A stretch of DNA of 64,000 nucleotides from Methanofollis aquaemaris (GCF_017357525.1 NZ_CP036172.1:1586561-1650560), one strand, 5' to 3'; counted from the first letter of the stretch, positions 9,336 through 20,149 are shown. Notes: generated by a model not told the origin, from the letters alone. Numbers and translations: made by a program.

Positions 9336-9739
9336 CCTAATCTCTGCACCATCTTGATGGCCGACTCGACCGCACGCTTTGCATAGTCGATCCGCTCGTT
9401 GGCCTCAAGTCTGGTCATGCCAGGCCCGGAGATCCCGAGAGCTACGGGCTTGTTGTATTCTAGGGAGAGGTCGATGATCTTACGGGCGGCGTGCTGGACC
9501 ACGATCTCGTCGTGCTGCGTCGCACCTTCGATGACGCAGCCGATGGTCACGACGGCGTCGACCTTCCCGTCTTCCAGCATCTTCTTGATCGCAAGGGGCA
9601 TGTCGTAGGCGCCGGGCACATAGAAGCACTCGGTCACCTCTGCGCCCAGGAACTTCGCGTGCTCCCGGCCCTCGATCTCCATCATATAGGTGATGTCGCG
9701 GTTGAATTCCGCCACGACGAAGCCAAGTTTGATTGTCAT
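9332..9739 (-). CDS. ribH: 6,7-dimethyl-8-ribityllumazine synthase
   Basis: A protein of 135 residues, the short archaeal form. It joins the dihydroxybutanone phosphate and ribityl-aminopyrimidine precursors to make lumazine, the step before riboflavin. Landmarks are 'VAEFNRDIT' at the N-terminus, '[17 protein letters not shown]' (substrate loop), '[16 protein letters not shown]' (with the catalytic His) and '[12 protein letters not shown]'. It lies 51 bases downstream of ribC and overlaps the next aminotransferase, consistent with a flavin or F420 precursor operon. Confidence 0.92.
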   Translation of the reverse strand: MTIKLGFVVAEFNRDITYMMEIEGREHAKFLGAEVTECFYVPGAYDMPLAIKKMLEDGKVDAVVTIGCVIEGATQHDEIVVQHAARKIIDLSLEYNKPVALGISGPGMTRLEANERIDYAKRAVESAIKMVQRLG

Positions 9740-9790
9740 GGTGATCTCCTCGATTGATCCTTTTTCCGGTCTTCTTTTATTCCTGCCGGT

Positions 9791-11376
<1,586 letters not shown>

Positions 11377-11489
11377 AGGTACAGGTTTGATTTGCCGTAC
11401 GTGGCAATGTAGATTGCCCCCGGTAGGGGCCGGGACAAGGCATAACCGTCCCGCCCCCCTATCTTGGAAGAAGACCTGGAGATAAAATC

Positions 11490-11879
11490 ATGCCAGATGT
11501 TGCGGTCATCACAGGATCGGCCTCGGACAGCGCAATCGCCGAGAAGGCCACATCTATGCTCACTGAATACGGGATCTCATATGATGTCCAGGTGATCTCG
11601 GCCCACCGGGATCCTGAGCGCCTGGACGAGTATGTGAAGGCCTCGGACGCGAAGGTCTTCATCTGCATCGCCGGGATGTCGGCGGCCCTCCCCGGCGTCG
11701 TCGCGTCCAAAACAAAGAAACCGGTGATCGGGGTGCCGGTCTCAGGCAAACTCCTCGGCGGCCTCGACGCCCTCCTCTCGGTGGTGCAGATGCCGAAGGG
11801 GGTGCCGGTTGCGTGTGTCGCCGTGGACGGCGGCGAGAACGCTGCTCACCTTGCGGCACGGATCCTGGGCGTGGCGTAA
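11490..11879 (+). CDS. purE: 5-(carboxyamino)imidazole ribonucleotide mutase / AIR carboxylase
   Basis: A protein of 129 residues acting in purine biosynthesis, at the carboxylation of aminoimidazole ribonucleotide. The active site blocks are all present: '[14 protein letters not shown]' (phosphate binding), '[14 protein letters not shown]' (catalytic His), '[14 protein letters not shown]' and '[25 protein letters not shown]'-type end. Start supported by GGAG 8 bases upstream of the ATG. It stands alone, divergent from the riboflavin operon, and is followed by a repeat-filled gap. Confidence 0.93.
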   Translation: MPDVAVITGSASDSAIAEKATSMLTEYGISYDVQVISAHRDPERLDEYVKASDAKVFICIAGMSAALPGVVASKTKKPVIGVPVSGKLLGGLDALLSVVQMPKGVPVACVAVDGGENAAHLAARILGVA

Positions 11880-12245
11880 AGGTCACACCGGGGGTTCACG
11901 CATCCGTACCTCCTCATGACTGGGTGGAGACGGTGGATGGAAGAGCATGATGAGAAAAGAGCGCATGAAGAGCGTGGTGCCCCCTATCTTCGCCGCGGAG
12001 GATCTTGCATTGGGGGCGTGCCCCCCCCGACATAATTCAGGTGAACCCCTCTATTCGGCTCTGTCGCATTCCTCTTCTGAGTAAACACGAGGGATTGACC
12101 ACACCCTTTCCCCTGCACGACAGATCGGCAGAGGACAGGATCACCCTCTGAACGATTACCCCGCCTCCCTATCTCAATCGCAACCCTGGAGCCCATGGGC
12201 TGCCTGAGTTCTCTCCCGAATGCATCCCTGATATTGCGGCACCCT
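11880..12245. repeat. Intergenic gap with dispersed repeats
   Basis: About 360 bases between convergent purE and the MBL hydrolase. 12050-12200 is a diverged copy of 1900-2060 (both with 'ggctctgt', 'cctcttctg', 'ggcagaggac' and 'ccctctgaac' in the same order). 11975-12025 holds a GC-rich block ending in a run of Cs. No gene supported. Confidence 0.55.
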
Positions 12246-12965
12246 TCAGAGTTCGAACTGCTCCATATCCATCGCAAGGTGCGGGGTGTCCCACGCGAGG
12301 AGGTGGCTCGCATGGGTGCACCGGAACTCGGCAGGCGCCAGTTCTTCGGCGAGTTGCAGGGCGTCGGCATAGTTCATGTGCTTGGTGATGGTGAACCCTT
12401 CAGGTACAATGGTGTCCAGAACCAGGAGGTCGGCGCCGGAGAGGCACGCTTTGCTGGCGCGGGAGAGGCGGGCGCTGGTGTCGGCAGTAAGGGCGAGGAC
12501 CGCACCCTCGTATTCGACCCGCACCCCAAAAGTCGGCATGGGGGGATGGTTGACCGGGAAGAGTGTGATCCTGGCACCGAAGAGGTCGAAGGGGCGGTAC
12601 GGCTCGACGGTGTGTTTGTCCAGGGGGAGGAACGAGAAGACCGAACCCGCGTACTCCATCGTCGGGGCCGCAGCATAGACCGGTGGGATCTTCTGGACCC
12701 GGTAAAATTCGCCGTAGCCCATGAAGTGGTCGTAATGGCCGTGGGTCCAGATGACGGCGTCGATGTGGGGCGAGCCAGCGGCCATGAGTTGGGCCCGCAG
12801 GTCAGGGCCGGTATCGACCAGAATATGCTTCTCTCCGACCTCGATGAGCGTCGCTGAGCGGAGCCGTTGCCGGCCGTTGGTACGCGCAAAGGTACAGACC
12901 GGGCAGGAGCACCCGATCTTCGGCGTGCCGATGGCGTCCCCTGTCCCGAGCAACGTGACTTTCAT
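12246..12965 (-). CDS. MBL-fold metallohydrolase (PhnP-like phosphodiesterase)
   Basis: A protein of 239 residues. It carries 'LLGTGDAIGTP' then a 'CSCPVC' zinc-knuckle-like loop, typical of PhnP/YcbX-like hydrolases, the metal-binding motif 'WTHGHYDHFMGY' (HxHxDH), 'HPPMPTFGVRVEYEG' and 'ALTADTS' with the later metal Asp, and a final His in 'CTHASHLLAWDTP'. It likely hydrolyses a cyclic or other phosphodiester. The start at 12965 (MKVTLLG) is one base after the stop of the AAA ATPase gene, so it is the last gene of that operon; the frame is open further upstream to 13022. Confidence 0.82.
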   Translation of the reverse strand: MKVTLLGTGDAIGTPKIGCSCPVCTFARTNGRQRLRSATLIEVGEKHILVDTGPDLRAQLMAAGSPHIDAVIWTHGHYDHFMGYGEFYRVQKIPPVYAAAPTMEYAGSVFSFLPLDKHTVEPYRPFDLFGARITLFPVNHPPMPTFGVRVEYEGAVLALTADTSARLSRASKACLSGADLLVLDTIVPEGFTITKHMNYADALQLAEELAPAEFRCTHASHLLAWDTPHLAMDMEQFEL

Positions 12966-12966
12966 G

Positions 12967-14271
12967 TTATCCCCACGAACACCCGCGGATGACGCTCCGG
13001 TTCGCCACCTGGGCGAACGCACTCTCGATATCCTCCTGGGAGACTGTGCGGCGGCCGTCCATCAGGGCCGAGAGCACCGCCTCCTTGACGGTCATCTTCA
13101 GGTCGGCACCTGAGAAACCCTCGGTTCGTGCGGCGACGGTGTCGAGGTCGCACTTGCACGCAAGGGTCCGGGTGACCGTCCTGAGGATTGCCGCACGCAT
13201 CGCCTCGTCAGGGAGGCCAAACTCCACGACCTCGTCGAAACGACGCCAGGCCGCCTGATCGAGGAGTTGCGGGTGGTTCGTAGCCCCGATAAGGAGGACA
13301 CCGTTTCTGACCAGACTGACCTTGTCGATGTTTTTGAGGAGCATGTTCACCGCCCGCTTCATCGCCCCGTGGTCGTCGGAGACGCGGCTCTTGGCCACAA
13401 AGTCGAACTCGTCGATGAAGAGGATACAGGGAGAGAGGTTTCTGGCGAGATCGAAGATCCGGTCGATGTTCTTTGAGGTCTCGCCCAGATACTGCGAGGT
13501 GATCATCGAGAGGCGCACCTCCAGCACCGGCATATGAAGTTCGTGGGAGATGGCAAGAGCGAGCGAGGTCTTGCCGGTGCCCGGAGGGCCGACGAAGAGA
13601 AGTTTGCCGACCTCGGCGATATTGTGCTCTTTCAGGAAGTCACGGTTCTCGATCGCGGTCCTGATCCGTCTGATCACCTCGAGTTGGTCCTCGGTGCAAA
13701 CAAGGCCGTCCATCTGCTGCTCGATCTCTGAAGAGGCGTTGACGATGACAAGTTCCAGGGCCTCGTTCATCTTCTCGTCCTTTGCGGTGAGGCTTGCGAT
13801 TTTGTGGTCGAGGTAGGCCCTGGAGTCGGCGAACCTGGGGTTCTTCGCCCTGACCTCCTCGTATTTCACCTCAAGGGAGTCGTAGTCCCCAACGTAAAAG
13901 GCGAGCACCGGATTCTTCTCCACCATCTCTTTCCCGCCATGGGTGGCGAACCACACCGACGCCGCACGGAGGTCGGTGAGGTGATACTGGAGTTTGAGGG
14001 TATCAAACTCGACGAAAGGATTTTTGACGAGATCTTTGAGCGGTTCCTCCGAAGAGCCAACCGCCCGCTTGAGCAGACCTTCGGTGATCATGACCGGACG
14101 CTTCACCTCGGCGGCATCGGGGCCGGCGAGGAAGAGGGTCCGGCATTGAGGAGGGAGGTCGTCCAGATCGAGCTGAGGATTCGTGTTGTAGACCTCAGCC
14201 GTCAGGAGATGCTCTATCAGACGAAGGACTTCGTCTCTGTTGTCAGCACATGGCATGGGTTCCAACATCAC
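12967..14271 (-). CDS. AAA-family ATPase (CDC48/FtsH-like single domain)
   Basis: A protein of 434 residues. The first 200 residues are unrecognised, mostly helical with a charged stretch. The AAA module follows: Walker A 'VGPPGTGKTSLAL', Walker B 'CILFIDEFDFVAKS', sensor 1 'VLLIGATNHPQLLD', Arg finger region 'AAWRRFDEVVEF' and the lid helix with 'TEGFSGADLKMTVKEAV'. It is probably a hexameric unfoldase or remodeller. Starts at 14268 or 14256 are possible. It sits between methionine aminopeptidase and an MBL hydrolase, a link to protein maturation worth noting. Confidence 0.8.
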   Translation of the reverse strand: MMLEPMPCADNRDEVLRLIEHLLTAEVYNTNPQLDLDDLPPQCRTLFLAGPDAAEVKRPVMITEGLLKRAVGSSEEPLKDLVKNPFVEFDTLKLQYHLTDLRAASVWFATHGGKEMVEKNPVLAFYVGDYDSLEVKYEEVRAKNPRFADSRAYLDHKIASLTAKDEKMNEALELVIVNASSEIEQQMDGLVCTEDQLEVIRRIRTAIENRDFLKEHNIAEVGKLLFVGPPGTGKTSLALAISHELHMPVLEVRLSMITSQYLGETSKNIDRIFDLARNLSPCILFIDEFDFVAKSRVSDDHGAMKRAVNMLLKNIDKVSLVRNGVLLIGATNHPQLLDQAAWRRFDEVVEFGLPDEAMRAAILRTVTRTLACKCDLDTVAARTEGFSGADLKMTVKEAVLSALMDGRRTVSQEDIESAFAQVANRSVIRGCSWG

Positions 14272-14301
14272 CTATGGTGGGGGAGTATCAATAATACTAT
14301 C

Positions 14302-15177
14302 TCATCGGGTCGTCACAATGGCGCCGTCTGCGGTGACGATGAGGGTGTGCTCGGCCTGCGATACGAAGGAACCCTCCACATCATGGAGTACCGGGTAGCC
14401 GTAGACGACTCCCTGCCGCACCAGCCCTGCAAGAGCAAGTTCGATCTTCTCCTGCGGGAGCCAGCGGCGGGAAAACGGCATGCCCCGCCGATCTCTCACT
14501 TTCGAGAGGATGCGCTTTGCTGAGGGGAGGCGTACCGGTTTTACGTCGACCTGCTGGTAGATCTCGATCCTGGAACGGTCGCCCACCCGCCCGCTGCCGG
14601 TGGTGGCGAAGGGTTCGATGGCGATGGCCATGCCTTCCTCGAGGACGGCCCCCCCCTGGATCCCGATGTTCGGGATAGTGGGGTCGGTGTGGATCGAGTA
14701 CGATGCCAGGCCGTGGCCGGTGAGGTTTGCCACCGGCTGATATCCTCTTCCTTCGATCTCGGCCTGGATCGCCGCACCGATCTCGCCGGTGGTGACGCCG
14801 GGTCTGACCAGGTCGATCGCCCGGTCGAGAGCGGCCCTGGAGGCCTCGACCAGGTCGGCGTGTCCGCCGAGGTCGACCGAGAGGGCGGTGTCGGCGATAC
14901 AGCCCTCGATGGCGACGCCGAGGTCGAGTTTGACCAGGTCGCCCTCGGCAAAAATCCGTTCGTCGCCTGCCGAGGCGGTGTCGTGGGCAGCGTCGGCGTT
15001 GAGCGAGAGGTTGAGGGGGAAGGCGATCTGGGCGCCGGCGTCCAGGATCTTTCCTTCCATGGTCTCTACGACTTCGAGGACCGAGGCCCCGACCGTCACC
15101 ATCTTCTCGCCGTCGTGCAGGATCGTGTGTGCAAGACGACCTGCTTCCAGATAATATTCCATCTCTTCTTCGTTCAT
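14302..15177 (-). CDS. map: Methionine aminopeptidase, type II
   Basis: A protein of 291 residues that removes the initiator Met from new proteins. Metal ligands appear in order: Asp in 'VKLDLGVAIEGCIADTALS' (two Asp), His in 'NLTGHGLASYSIH', Glu in 'AIAIEPFATTGSG' and the final Glu in 'AEHTLIVTAD' context. The insert between them is typical of the archaeal type II enzyme. Its ATG overlaps the end of the Xaa-Pro peptidase gene by 4 bases. Confidence 0.92.
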   Translation of the reverse strand: MNEEEMEYYLEAGRLAHTILHDGEKMVTVGASVLEVVETMEGKILDAGAQIAFPLNLSLNADAAHDTASAGDERIFAEGDLVKLDLGVAIEGCIADTALSVDLGGHADLVEASRAALDRAIDLVRPGVTTGEIGAAIQAEIEGRGYQPVANLTGHGLASYSIHTDPTIPNIGIQGGAVLEEGMAIAIEPFATTGSGRVGDRSRIEIYQQVDVKPVRLPSAKRILSKVRDRRGMPFSRRWLPQEKIELALAGLVRQGVVYGYPVLHDVEGSFVSQAEHTLIVTADGAIVTTR

Positions 15178-16307
15178 AAGATCAGATCCCGTGTATACCG
15201 GGTAAAGCGGTCAAAGCCCGACTGCGTGACCGCACCCATATTTTCAACTCGTATGCCGCCGATGCCCGGATAGTAGAGGCCGGGCTCGACGGTCACGACG
15301 TTTCCGGCCTCGAGGGGGGCGCCGGAGGGGGAGAGCGAGGGGCCCTCGTGGACTTCGAGCCCAACCCCGTGGCCGAGGGAGTGGATGAACCCTCGGTTCT
15401 CGCTCTCGTACCCCTTCTCCTTGAAAAGGTCGACAACAGCGTTGTGGACGGCCGACCCCTCGACGCCGGCGGCGATGAGGGACTCGCCCAGGGCCACGGC
15501 CTCGCAGACGGCGGCGTGCATCCCGGCGATCTCAGGGGAAGGTTCGCCTTTCACGACTGTCCGGGTCATGTCGGCATGGTAGCCGGTCGCGTCGTGCTGG
15601 GGGAAGAGGTCGATGACGACCGGTTCGTCTTCGAGAAGCGGGCCGTCGCCCTGGCGGTGCGGCATCGCCGTCTCTTTCCCGCAGGAGACGATGGTGTCTC
15701 TCGCGGTGTAGCCGCGCTCCATCAGGTAGGTGTGCATCGCCGTCCGCACCCCCCCGGAGGTGAGCGGGGCGTCATCGAGGTAGAGCACCCCATTTTTCGG
15801 AGTCGAGCGCCGGATCATCGATATCCCGATGTCCATCGCTGTCTCGGTCGCCTGCTGTGCGGCCCTGATCGCGGCGAGTTCGCGGGAGGTCTTGACGGCC
15901 CGCATCGAGCGGACCGCGCCTTTCTCGTCGGCGACGACCCCGGTCTGCTCTTCGAGGAGTTTGCCAAGCCAGTACGGGAAAGATTTCGGGACCATGACGG
16001 GGCCCTCCCCGACAAGCGAAACGGCGGTGCGGGCAAGGGCCCGCCAGGGGTCTTTCTCTTCGTCCAGGAATTTCAGAAATCCCGACTCGGCCCGGGTCAC
16101 CGGGATAGCCGAGGACTCGGTGGCCGCCCGCTCGTATTCCATCTGGGGTACGACAAGCATCCCGGTCTCGCCTCTTTTCTTCAGGTACAGGAGGGGATCG
16201 GAAACCTGGAACCCGGTGAGGTACCTGAAGTCCGCGTCCGCCGAGGAGGCATAGAGCAGATATGCCGAACATTCGGCGGCAGCAAGAGCATCGTCCAGTT
16301 TTTCCAT
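15174..16307 (-). CDS. Xaa-Pro aminopeptidase (M24 family)
   Basis: A protein of 377 residues from the preferred start at 16307 (MEKLDDALAA); the frame is open to 16391 but the extra residues look untranslated. An N-terminal creatinase-like domain is followed by the pita-bread peptidase fold. Metal ligands: 'VVIDLFPQHDATGYHADMTR' (two Asp), His in 'HSLGHGVGLEVHEG', Glu in 'NVVTVEPGLYYPGIG' and Glu in 'GGIRVENMG'. It should cleave N-terminal residues before proline. First gene of an operon with methionine aminopeptidase, an AAA ATPase and an MBL hydrolase. Confidence 0.88.
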   Translation of the reverse strand: MEKLDDALAAAECSAYLLYASSADADFRYLTGFQVSDPLLYLKKRGETGMLVVPQMEYERAATESSAIPVTRAESGFLKFLDEEKDPWRALARTAVSLVGEGPVMVPKSFPYWLGKLLEEQTGVVADEKGAVRSMRAVKTSRELAAIRAAQQATETAMDIGISMIRRSTPKNGVLYLDDAPLTSGGVRTAMHTYLMERGYTARDTIVSCGKETAMPHRQGDGPLLEDEPVVIDLFPQHDATGYHADMTRTVVKGEPSPEIAGMHAAVCEAVALGESLIAAGVEGSAVHNAVVDLFKEKGYESENRGFIHSLGHGVGLEVHEGPSLSPSGAPLEAGNVVTVEPGLYYPGIGGIRVENMGAVTQSGFDRFTRYTRDLIL

Positions 16308-16400
16308 GAGATCATCCGTGCCGGAAGGTATTCCGGCCGTTCTGTGTAGGTATGGCCGGGAGACCACAAGTACTTTTAGAAGGACGCACAAGTACGATCG

Positions 16401-16649
16401 ATGGAGGAAGCGGACAAACAGGTCTTCAAATGGAAGTTCTGGAAACTCACGATCGTCCTGAACATCATCATCATCATGGTTGCCCTCGCGATAGGGCTCT
16501 TCTTCAAACTGCCTTCACCCCTCGGACCATCCATCGCCACCGTCCTCATCCTCGCAGACCTCCCGCTCATCTGGTACTTCAGGAAGGACTATTACCGGAC
16601 CAAGGCGTGGCTGGACGTCCATGCCGGGCCGTCGGAGAAGGATGATTGA
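16401..16649 (+). CDS. Small two-helix membrane protein
   Basis: A protein of 82 residues with two membrane helices (about 15-35 and 43-59) between charged ends. The stop is 2 bases before the HTH gene, so the two are co-transcribed. No family is recognised; the pairing suggests a role with that regulator. Confidence 0.6.
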   Translation: MEEADKQVFKWKFWKLTIVLNIIIIMVALAIGLFFKLPSPLGPSIATVLILADLPLIWYFRKDYYRTKAWLDVHAGPSEKDD

Positions 16650-16651
16650 TC

Positions 16652-16951
16652 ATGCTTGAGAAACTGAAGACAGAGATCGAACTGCTGGGCCGGCACCTCG
16701 AGGTGCTCAGGGTGGTCGCGGCCCACCAACCGATCGGGATCATGAAACTCGCCGATATCCTGGGCCTCCCCTATCATCGGGTCCGCTACTCGTTGCGGGT
16801 CCTCGAAGGGATGGGGTACATCAGGGCCTCGTCCTCAGGGGCGGTGGCGACCGAGCGCGCGCTCGAGTACCTCGACGGCCTGGACACCGAGATCGACGAG
16901 ATGATCGAACTTCTCGAGGGGATGCGCGACGCCCCATCCCATAATCTTTAA
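16652..16951 (+). CDS. Winged-helix transcription regulator
   Basis: A protein of 99 residues. The HTH runs through 'HLEVLRVVAAHQPIGIMKL' and 'ILGLPYHRVRYSLRVLEG' (recognition helix), with wing 'MGYIRASSSGAVATE', then a C-terminal coiled helix (YLDGLDTEIDEMIELLEGM) that may dimerise. The ATG at 16652 is preferred to a TTG at 16646. Typical of small archaeal regulators whose targets are not known. A tRNA follows 41 bases downstream. Confidence 0.75.
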   Translation: MLEKLKTEIELLGRHLEVLRVVAAHQPIGIMKLADILGLPYHRVRYSLRVLEGMGYIRASSSGAVATERALEYLDGLDTEIDEMIELLEGMRDAPSHNL

Positions 16952-16992
16952 TAGGAACGAAAAGATAGGTATTAGGGCGCAAGATGCGCATT

Positions 16993-17065
16993 GCCGCCAT
17001 AACTCAGTTGGTAGAGTGGCTGGCTGTTAACCAGCATGTCACAGGTTCGAGTCCTGTTGGCGGCG
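16993..17065 (+). tRNA. tRNA-Asn (GTT)
   Basis: Cloverleaf seen by hand: acceptor GCCGCCA pairs with TGGCGGC, D stem ACTC/GAGT, anticodon stem GCTGG/CCAGC around CTGTTAA (anticodon GTT), T stem ACAGG/CCTGT with TTCGAGT loop, discriminator G. CCA is not encoded. No intron. A T-rich run (about 17068-17080) follows and may end transcription. Confidence 0.95.
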
Positions 17066-17534
17066 TATCTTCTTCTTTTGTGAATTCAACGCTGAAAGAG
17101 AGCGTATGCTCCGTTGTGGTACGGTCTTAGAGAGCCCGGACTTCGACATACGTCTGATATAATCGAGGGCGGCAACACCCCCCTCATGTTCATCGATTAT
17201 GCCTTCCCGGCCCAATCTTCATTCCGGGGGTCCGGTGGCTGCGACCGGAGGGAACTTGAGAACACGGAAAATCGAAGATTTTCCTGTTCAGGCAAATCTT
17301 TGATTTGCCATGGACCCGCAGGTCTTCGATAGAGCCCCCGGCGCGATTGATACGGGAAGGAACGTCGATCAGACGGGCCGCCCCACCAGAAGGGTGATGA
17401 TTTCTCAATTGCTCTCTCCCGCCGGCGGAGACCCCCGGACCCCCCACGGCGAAGATAGGCCGAGGCAGGCGAGGCACCCCCTCCCGATCGTGAGTTCCGG
17501 GATATGCCCTCAGCCTATTTTTCCCATATCGTTT
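17066..17534. repeat. Intergenic repeat region with two hairpins
   Basis: About 470 bases without a gene. 17185-17400 is related to 51690-51830: both run 'tcatgttcat', 'ccttccc..cccaat', a 'ggaggga.cttgagaa' block, then 'gagcccccg.gcgcgat'. Here two extra perfect stems lie side by side: GGAAAATC/GATTTTCC at 17266-17284 and GGCAAATC/GATTTGCC at 17291-17309. 17410-17470 carries the GC-rich '.ccccacggcgaagatagg' block. Confidence 0.6.
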
Positions 17535-17957
17535 TCACCCGACCGACGACGTGCTCTCGTACAGCACGGCCCCTTCAGGAGTCATGATCGTGATCGAGAT
17601 CCCGACACATTCTCCTTTCTCCCTCGGCACACCGATCACGATCGGGTCGGCGGCGTCGACCCCCTCGAAGCGTTGCCGGTCCACATTCGCCCGGGTGGTG
17701 TCGTCCACCCGCACCTCGTAGATCACCAGATAGTCGGAGACGTCCGTGCCGGTCGGGACGAACGAGAAGACGACCCGATCGTCAAACGCACCTGCCGTCT
17801 CGTAAAAGGGTCCGATCTCGCCAGCGGCGATATCGACGCGGGCCGGTTTTTCCACAGGCGTGGGCGGGTGCTCGGGCGGCGGTGCGGTGCAGCCCGAGAC
17901 GAGGAGGGCGGCACACAGACAGCAGAGAAGGACGAGGGGTGTGGGTCGGATGTTCAT
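17535..17957 (-). CDS. Small lipoprotein, unknown function
   Basis: A protein of 140 residues. The start at 17957 gives a signal peptide ending in the lipobox LLVSGC (Cys at about residue 23), followed by a Pro-rich linker and a beta-rich domain with 'VVFSFVPTGTDVSDYLVIYE'. The frame is open further upstream to 18071 but that part is out of keeping with a signal peptide. No family recognised; expected on the outer face of the membrane. Confidence 0.65.
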   Translation of the reverse strand: MNIRPTPLVLLCCLCAALLVSGCTAPPPEHPPTPVEKPARVDIAAGEIGPFYETAGAFDDRVVFSFVPTGTDVSDYLVIYEVRVDDTTRANVDRQRFEGVDAADPIVIGVPREKGECVGISITIMTPEGAVLYESTSSVG

Positions 17958-18067
17958 CGCAGGATAAACGTGGGGGAGAGAAAAAAATGTGATGGGAGGG
18001 CAGGTTCCACCGCCGGAAGAGATAGAGACCCGCGCCGAGCGGGCCATCAGATCAGAACGGTAAATAA

Positions 18068-18427
18068 TCACTCTTCAGGGCTGTCCACCTCAGGACACCT
18101 CTCCCCCTGGCTCCGTCCGCATCCAGCGATCCGGATCGCCTTCCCGTGGACGAGGGCGTCGGCGACTTTGCGTCTGGCCTCGTGGAGGTCGCGCCAGAGG
18201 GTCTTTCTTGAGACGCCGACCGCTTCGGCTGCCGCCGTCTGGTCCATATCCTCCAGATCGACGAGCCTGAGGGCCTCCACCTCCTCGGGGAGGAGGAGGA
18301 CAACCTCTTCGGGCCGCCCGCAGAGGGGGCCGAAGCACCGGAACGAGGCGCCACCCTGAATCATCCGGCGAGCCCTGGGTCGCCCTCTCCCGCGACCGCA
18401 GCACCTGCCCTCGCCACTGTCATCCAT
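18068..18427 (-). CDS. DUF134 / UPF0251 HTH protein
   Basis: A protein of 119 residues. An N-terminal Arg/Cys-rich part (RCCGRGRGRP) leads to 'LRLVDLEDMDQTAAAEAVGV' and a sigma-factor-like HTH (SRKTLWRDLHEARRKVADAL), the signature of DUF134 (PF02001). These proteins occur next to NifX-like and MinD-type genes, as here, and may regulate them or bind nucleic acid with a metal. Its ATG overlaps the TGA of the upstream ATPase gene by 1 base. A longer frame continues upstream in the same phase but is a shadow of that gene. Confidence 0.82.
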   Translation of the reverse strand: MDDSGEGRCCGRGRGRPRARRMIQGGASFRCFGPLCGRPEEVVLLLPEEVEALRLVDLEDMDQTAAAEAVGVSRKTLWRDLHEARRKVADALVHGKAIRIAGCGRSQGERCPEVDSPEE

Positions 18428-19293
18428 CAAAGACCAAGCTCCTCTGCAAGCTTCTCTTTGATCTGATATAGGGCCTCTGACGCCGGCGACTCGGTTGAGG
18501 TGACCGGCACGCCCCGGCGCACTGCGGCCACCACCGACGGGTCGAAGGGCACCTTGCCGAGAAGGAGAAGTCCTTCGTCCTTGCAGACACGTTCGATCTC
18601 CCCGCATACGTTGGCTTCGAGATCGAAACGGTTGATGACCACAAAGATCCGCACGCCGAAGCGCCGGGAGACGTTGACGACTCGTTTGAGGTCGTGGAGG
18701 GCCGAGAGTCCGGGCTCGGTGACAACCACCACAGCGTCCATCCCGCTGACCGTCGAGATGAGCGGGCATCCGATGCCGGGCGGCCCGTCGGCAAGGAGAA
18801 GCCGGCTCTCGCCGGCCATCGCCTCGGCCTGTTTTCGCACCTCGTGGACGAGCAGCCCCGAGTTGCCTGAACCAGGGTAGAGCCTCGCGTGGGAGAGGTG
18901 GCCGCGGGTGGTCGAGGAGGCGAGTACCTCGCCGGCCTGGTACGGCTGCATCGTCACCGCCTCGGCGGGGCAGACGTGGACGCAGACACCGCATCCCTCG
19001 CATTTCAAGGGGTCGACACAATACTCCTTCGCCTCTTCATGGATCGCACCGAACCGACAGGCGGCCTGGCAGCGCCCACAGAAGAGACAGAGTTCATGAT
19101 CGATCTCAGCCTTCTCCAGTCCCATGAAGGGTTCGGAACCGATCAGATCGCCGTCGAGAAGAAGCCCGAGATTGGCGGCTTCTACATCGCAGTCGGCGAG
19201 CACCTGCCCGTTCGCGAAGAGGTCGGCAAGGGCGGCGGTGACCATCGTCTTCCCGGTCCCGCCCTTCCCGCTGATCACGGCAAGCCTGATCAT
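18427..19293 (-). CDS. MinD/ParA-type ATPase with 2x[4Fe-4S] ferredoxin insert (second copy)
   Basis: A protein of 288 residues. Deviant Walker A '[18 protein letters not shown]', then a ferredoxin insert with two Cys clusters ('[11 protein letters not shown]' and '[16 protein letters not shown]'), then Walker B-like '[17 protein letters not shown]'. Such proteins are thought to assemble or load Fe-S or other metal clusters. A frame upstream to 19353 exists but the start at 19293 ([12 protein letters not shown]) is natural and overlaps the preceding gene by 4 bases. Partner of the near neighbour at 19290-20141, with which it may form a heterodimer. Confidence 0.85.
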   Translation of the reverse strand: MIRLAVISGKGGTGKTMVTAALADLFANGQVLADCDVEAANLGLLLDGDLIGSEPFMGLEKAEIDHELCLFCGRCQAACRFGAIHEEAKEYCVDPLKCEGCGVCVHVCPAEAVTMQPYQAGEVLASSTTRGHLSHARLYPGSGNSGLLVHEVRKQAEAMAGESRLLLADGPPGIGCPLISTVSGMDAVVVVTEPGLSALHDLKRVVNVSRRFGVRIFVVINRFDLEANVCGEIERVCKDEGLLLLGKVPFDPSVVAAVRRGVPVTSTESPASEALYQIKEKLAEELGL

Positions 19294-20141
19294 GCCCTCA
19301 CCTCGCAGCGCCTCGCGACCTCGACCCAGAGTTCGGCGAACCGTTCCTCCCATCCGGGGAGATCGCGGGCGATGAGTCCGCCCCGATTCTGGACCGCCGC
19401 GACGCCGCGGTCGAAGGGGATGGTCATCAGGACCGGGAGGTCGTGCTCGGAGCAGAAGGTAAGGGCCGTCTCGTCCTCGCCGTCGCTCCGGTTGATCACC
19501 ACGCCGGCCGGAACCCCGAGGGCCGCGGCCGCCCTCACCGCGAGGTCGAGGTCGTGGAGGCCGAAGGGTGTCGACTCAGTGACCAGGATGCAGAAGTCGG
19601 AGCCTTCGAGGGTCTCTATCACCGGGCAGGCGACACCCGGCGAGGCGTCGTAGACGATCCGTCCTTCTTCACCTGCCGCTTCCTTGGCGGCGGCGACGAC
19701 CTTCGGCGCCAGGACTTCGCCCTCATGCATCACGCCCGAGACCAGGGTGAGACCGGGGAGGGGATGCGAGGTGTTGACCACGCCGACCTCTCGCCCGACC
19801 TCGGTGACGGCCCCGGACGGACAGACCAGGAGACATCCGCCGCACGAGTGACAGAGTTCGGCGAAGAAGAGGACGCGGTCTTTGAGGACGGTGAGCGCCC
19901 CGTACCGGCAGAAATGCCCGCACTCCCCGCAGAGGGTGCAGCGTTCGGGATCGATCGCGGGGACCGGGACCGGCACCCCTTTCTCCTCACTTTCTCCGGG
20001 AAAAAAGAGATGGAGGTTGGGCTCTTCCACGTCGCAGTCGACGAGGGTCACCCCGCCCCTCCGTGCGAGGGCATAGGCAAGGTTTGCCGAGACCGTCGTC
20101 TTCCCGGTCCCTCCTTTCCCGCTGGCTACCACGATCTTCAT
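19290..20141 (-). CDS. MinD/ParA-type ATPase with 2x[4Fe-4S] ferredoxin insert (first copy)
   Basis: A protein of 283 residues, paralogue of the next gene. '[19 protein letters not shown]' (Walker A), Cys clusters in '[16 protein letters not shown]' and '[16 protein letters not shown]', then '[19 protein letters not shown]'. It sits 8 bases after the NifX-like gene. This ATPase pair with NifX-like and DUF134 proteins is a set widely shared by methanogens and anaerobic bacteria; the link to a particular metal cofactor is inferred. Confidence 0.85.
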   Translation of the reverse strand: MKIVVASGKGGTGKTTVSANLAYALARRGGVTLVDCDVEEPNLHLFFPGESEEKGVPVPVPAIDPERCTLCGECGHFCRYGALTVLKDRVLFFAELCHSCGGCLLVCPSGAVTEVGREVGVVNTSHPLPGLTLVSGVMHEGEVLAPKVVAAAKEAAGEEGRIVYDASPGVACPVIETLEGSDFCILVTESTPFGLHDLDLAVRAAAALGVPAGVVINRSDGEDETALTFCSEHDLPVLMTIPFDRGVAAVQNRGGLIARDLPGWEERFAELWVEVARRCEVRA

Positions 20142-20149
20142 ATCGACGG

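Noticed and set aside
15348-16349. A 333-codon plus-strand frame opposite the Xaa-Pro peptidase
   Set aside because: Shadow frame, Arg/Gly/His-rich, while the opposite strand has all metal ligands in order.
18428-19021. Upstream extension of the DUF134 frame (317 codons in all)
   Set aside because: The upstream part overlaps the MinD-type ATPase in another frame and has no family features; the DUF134 domain is complete from 18427.
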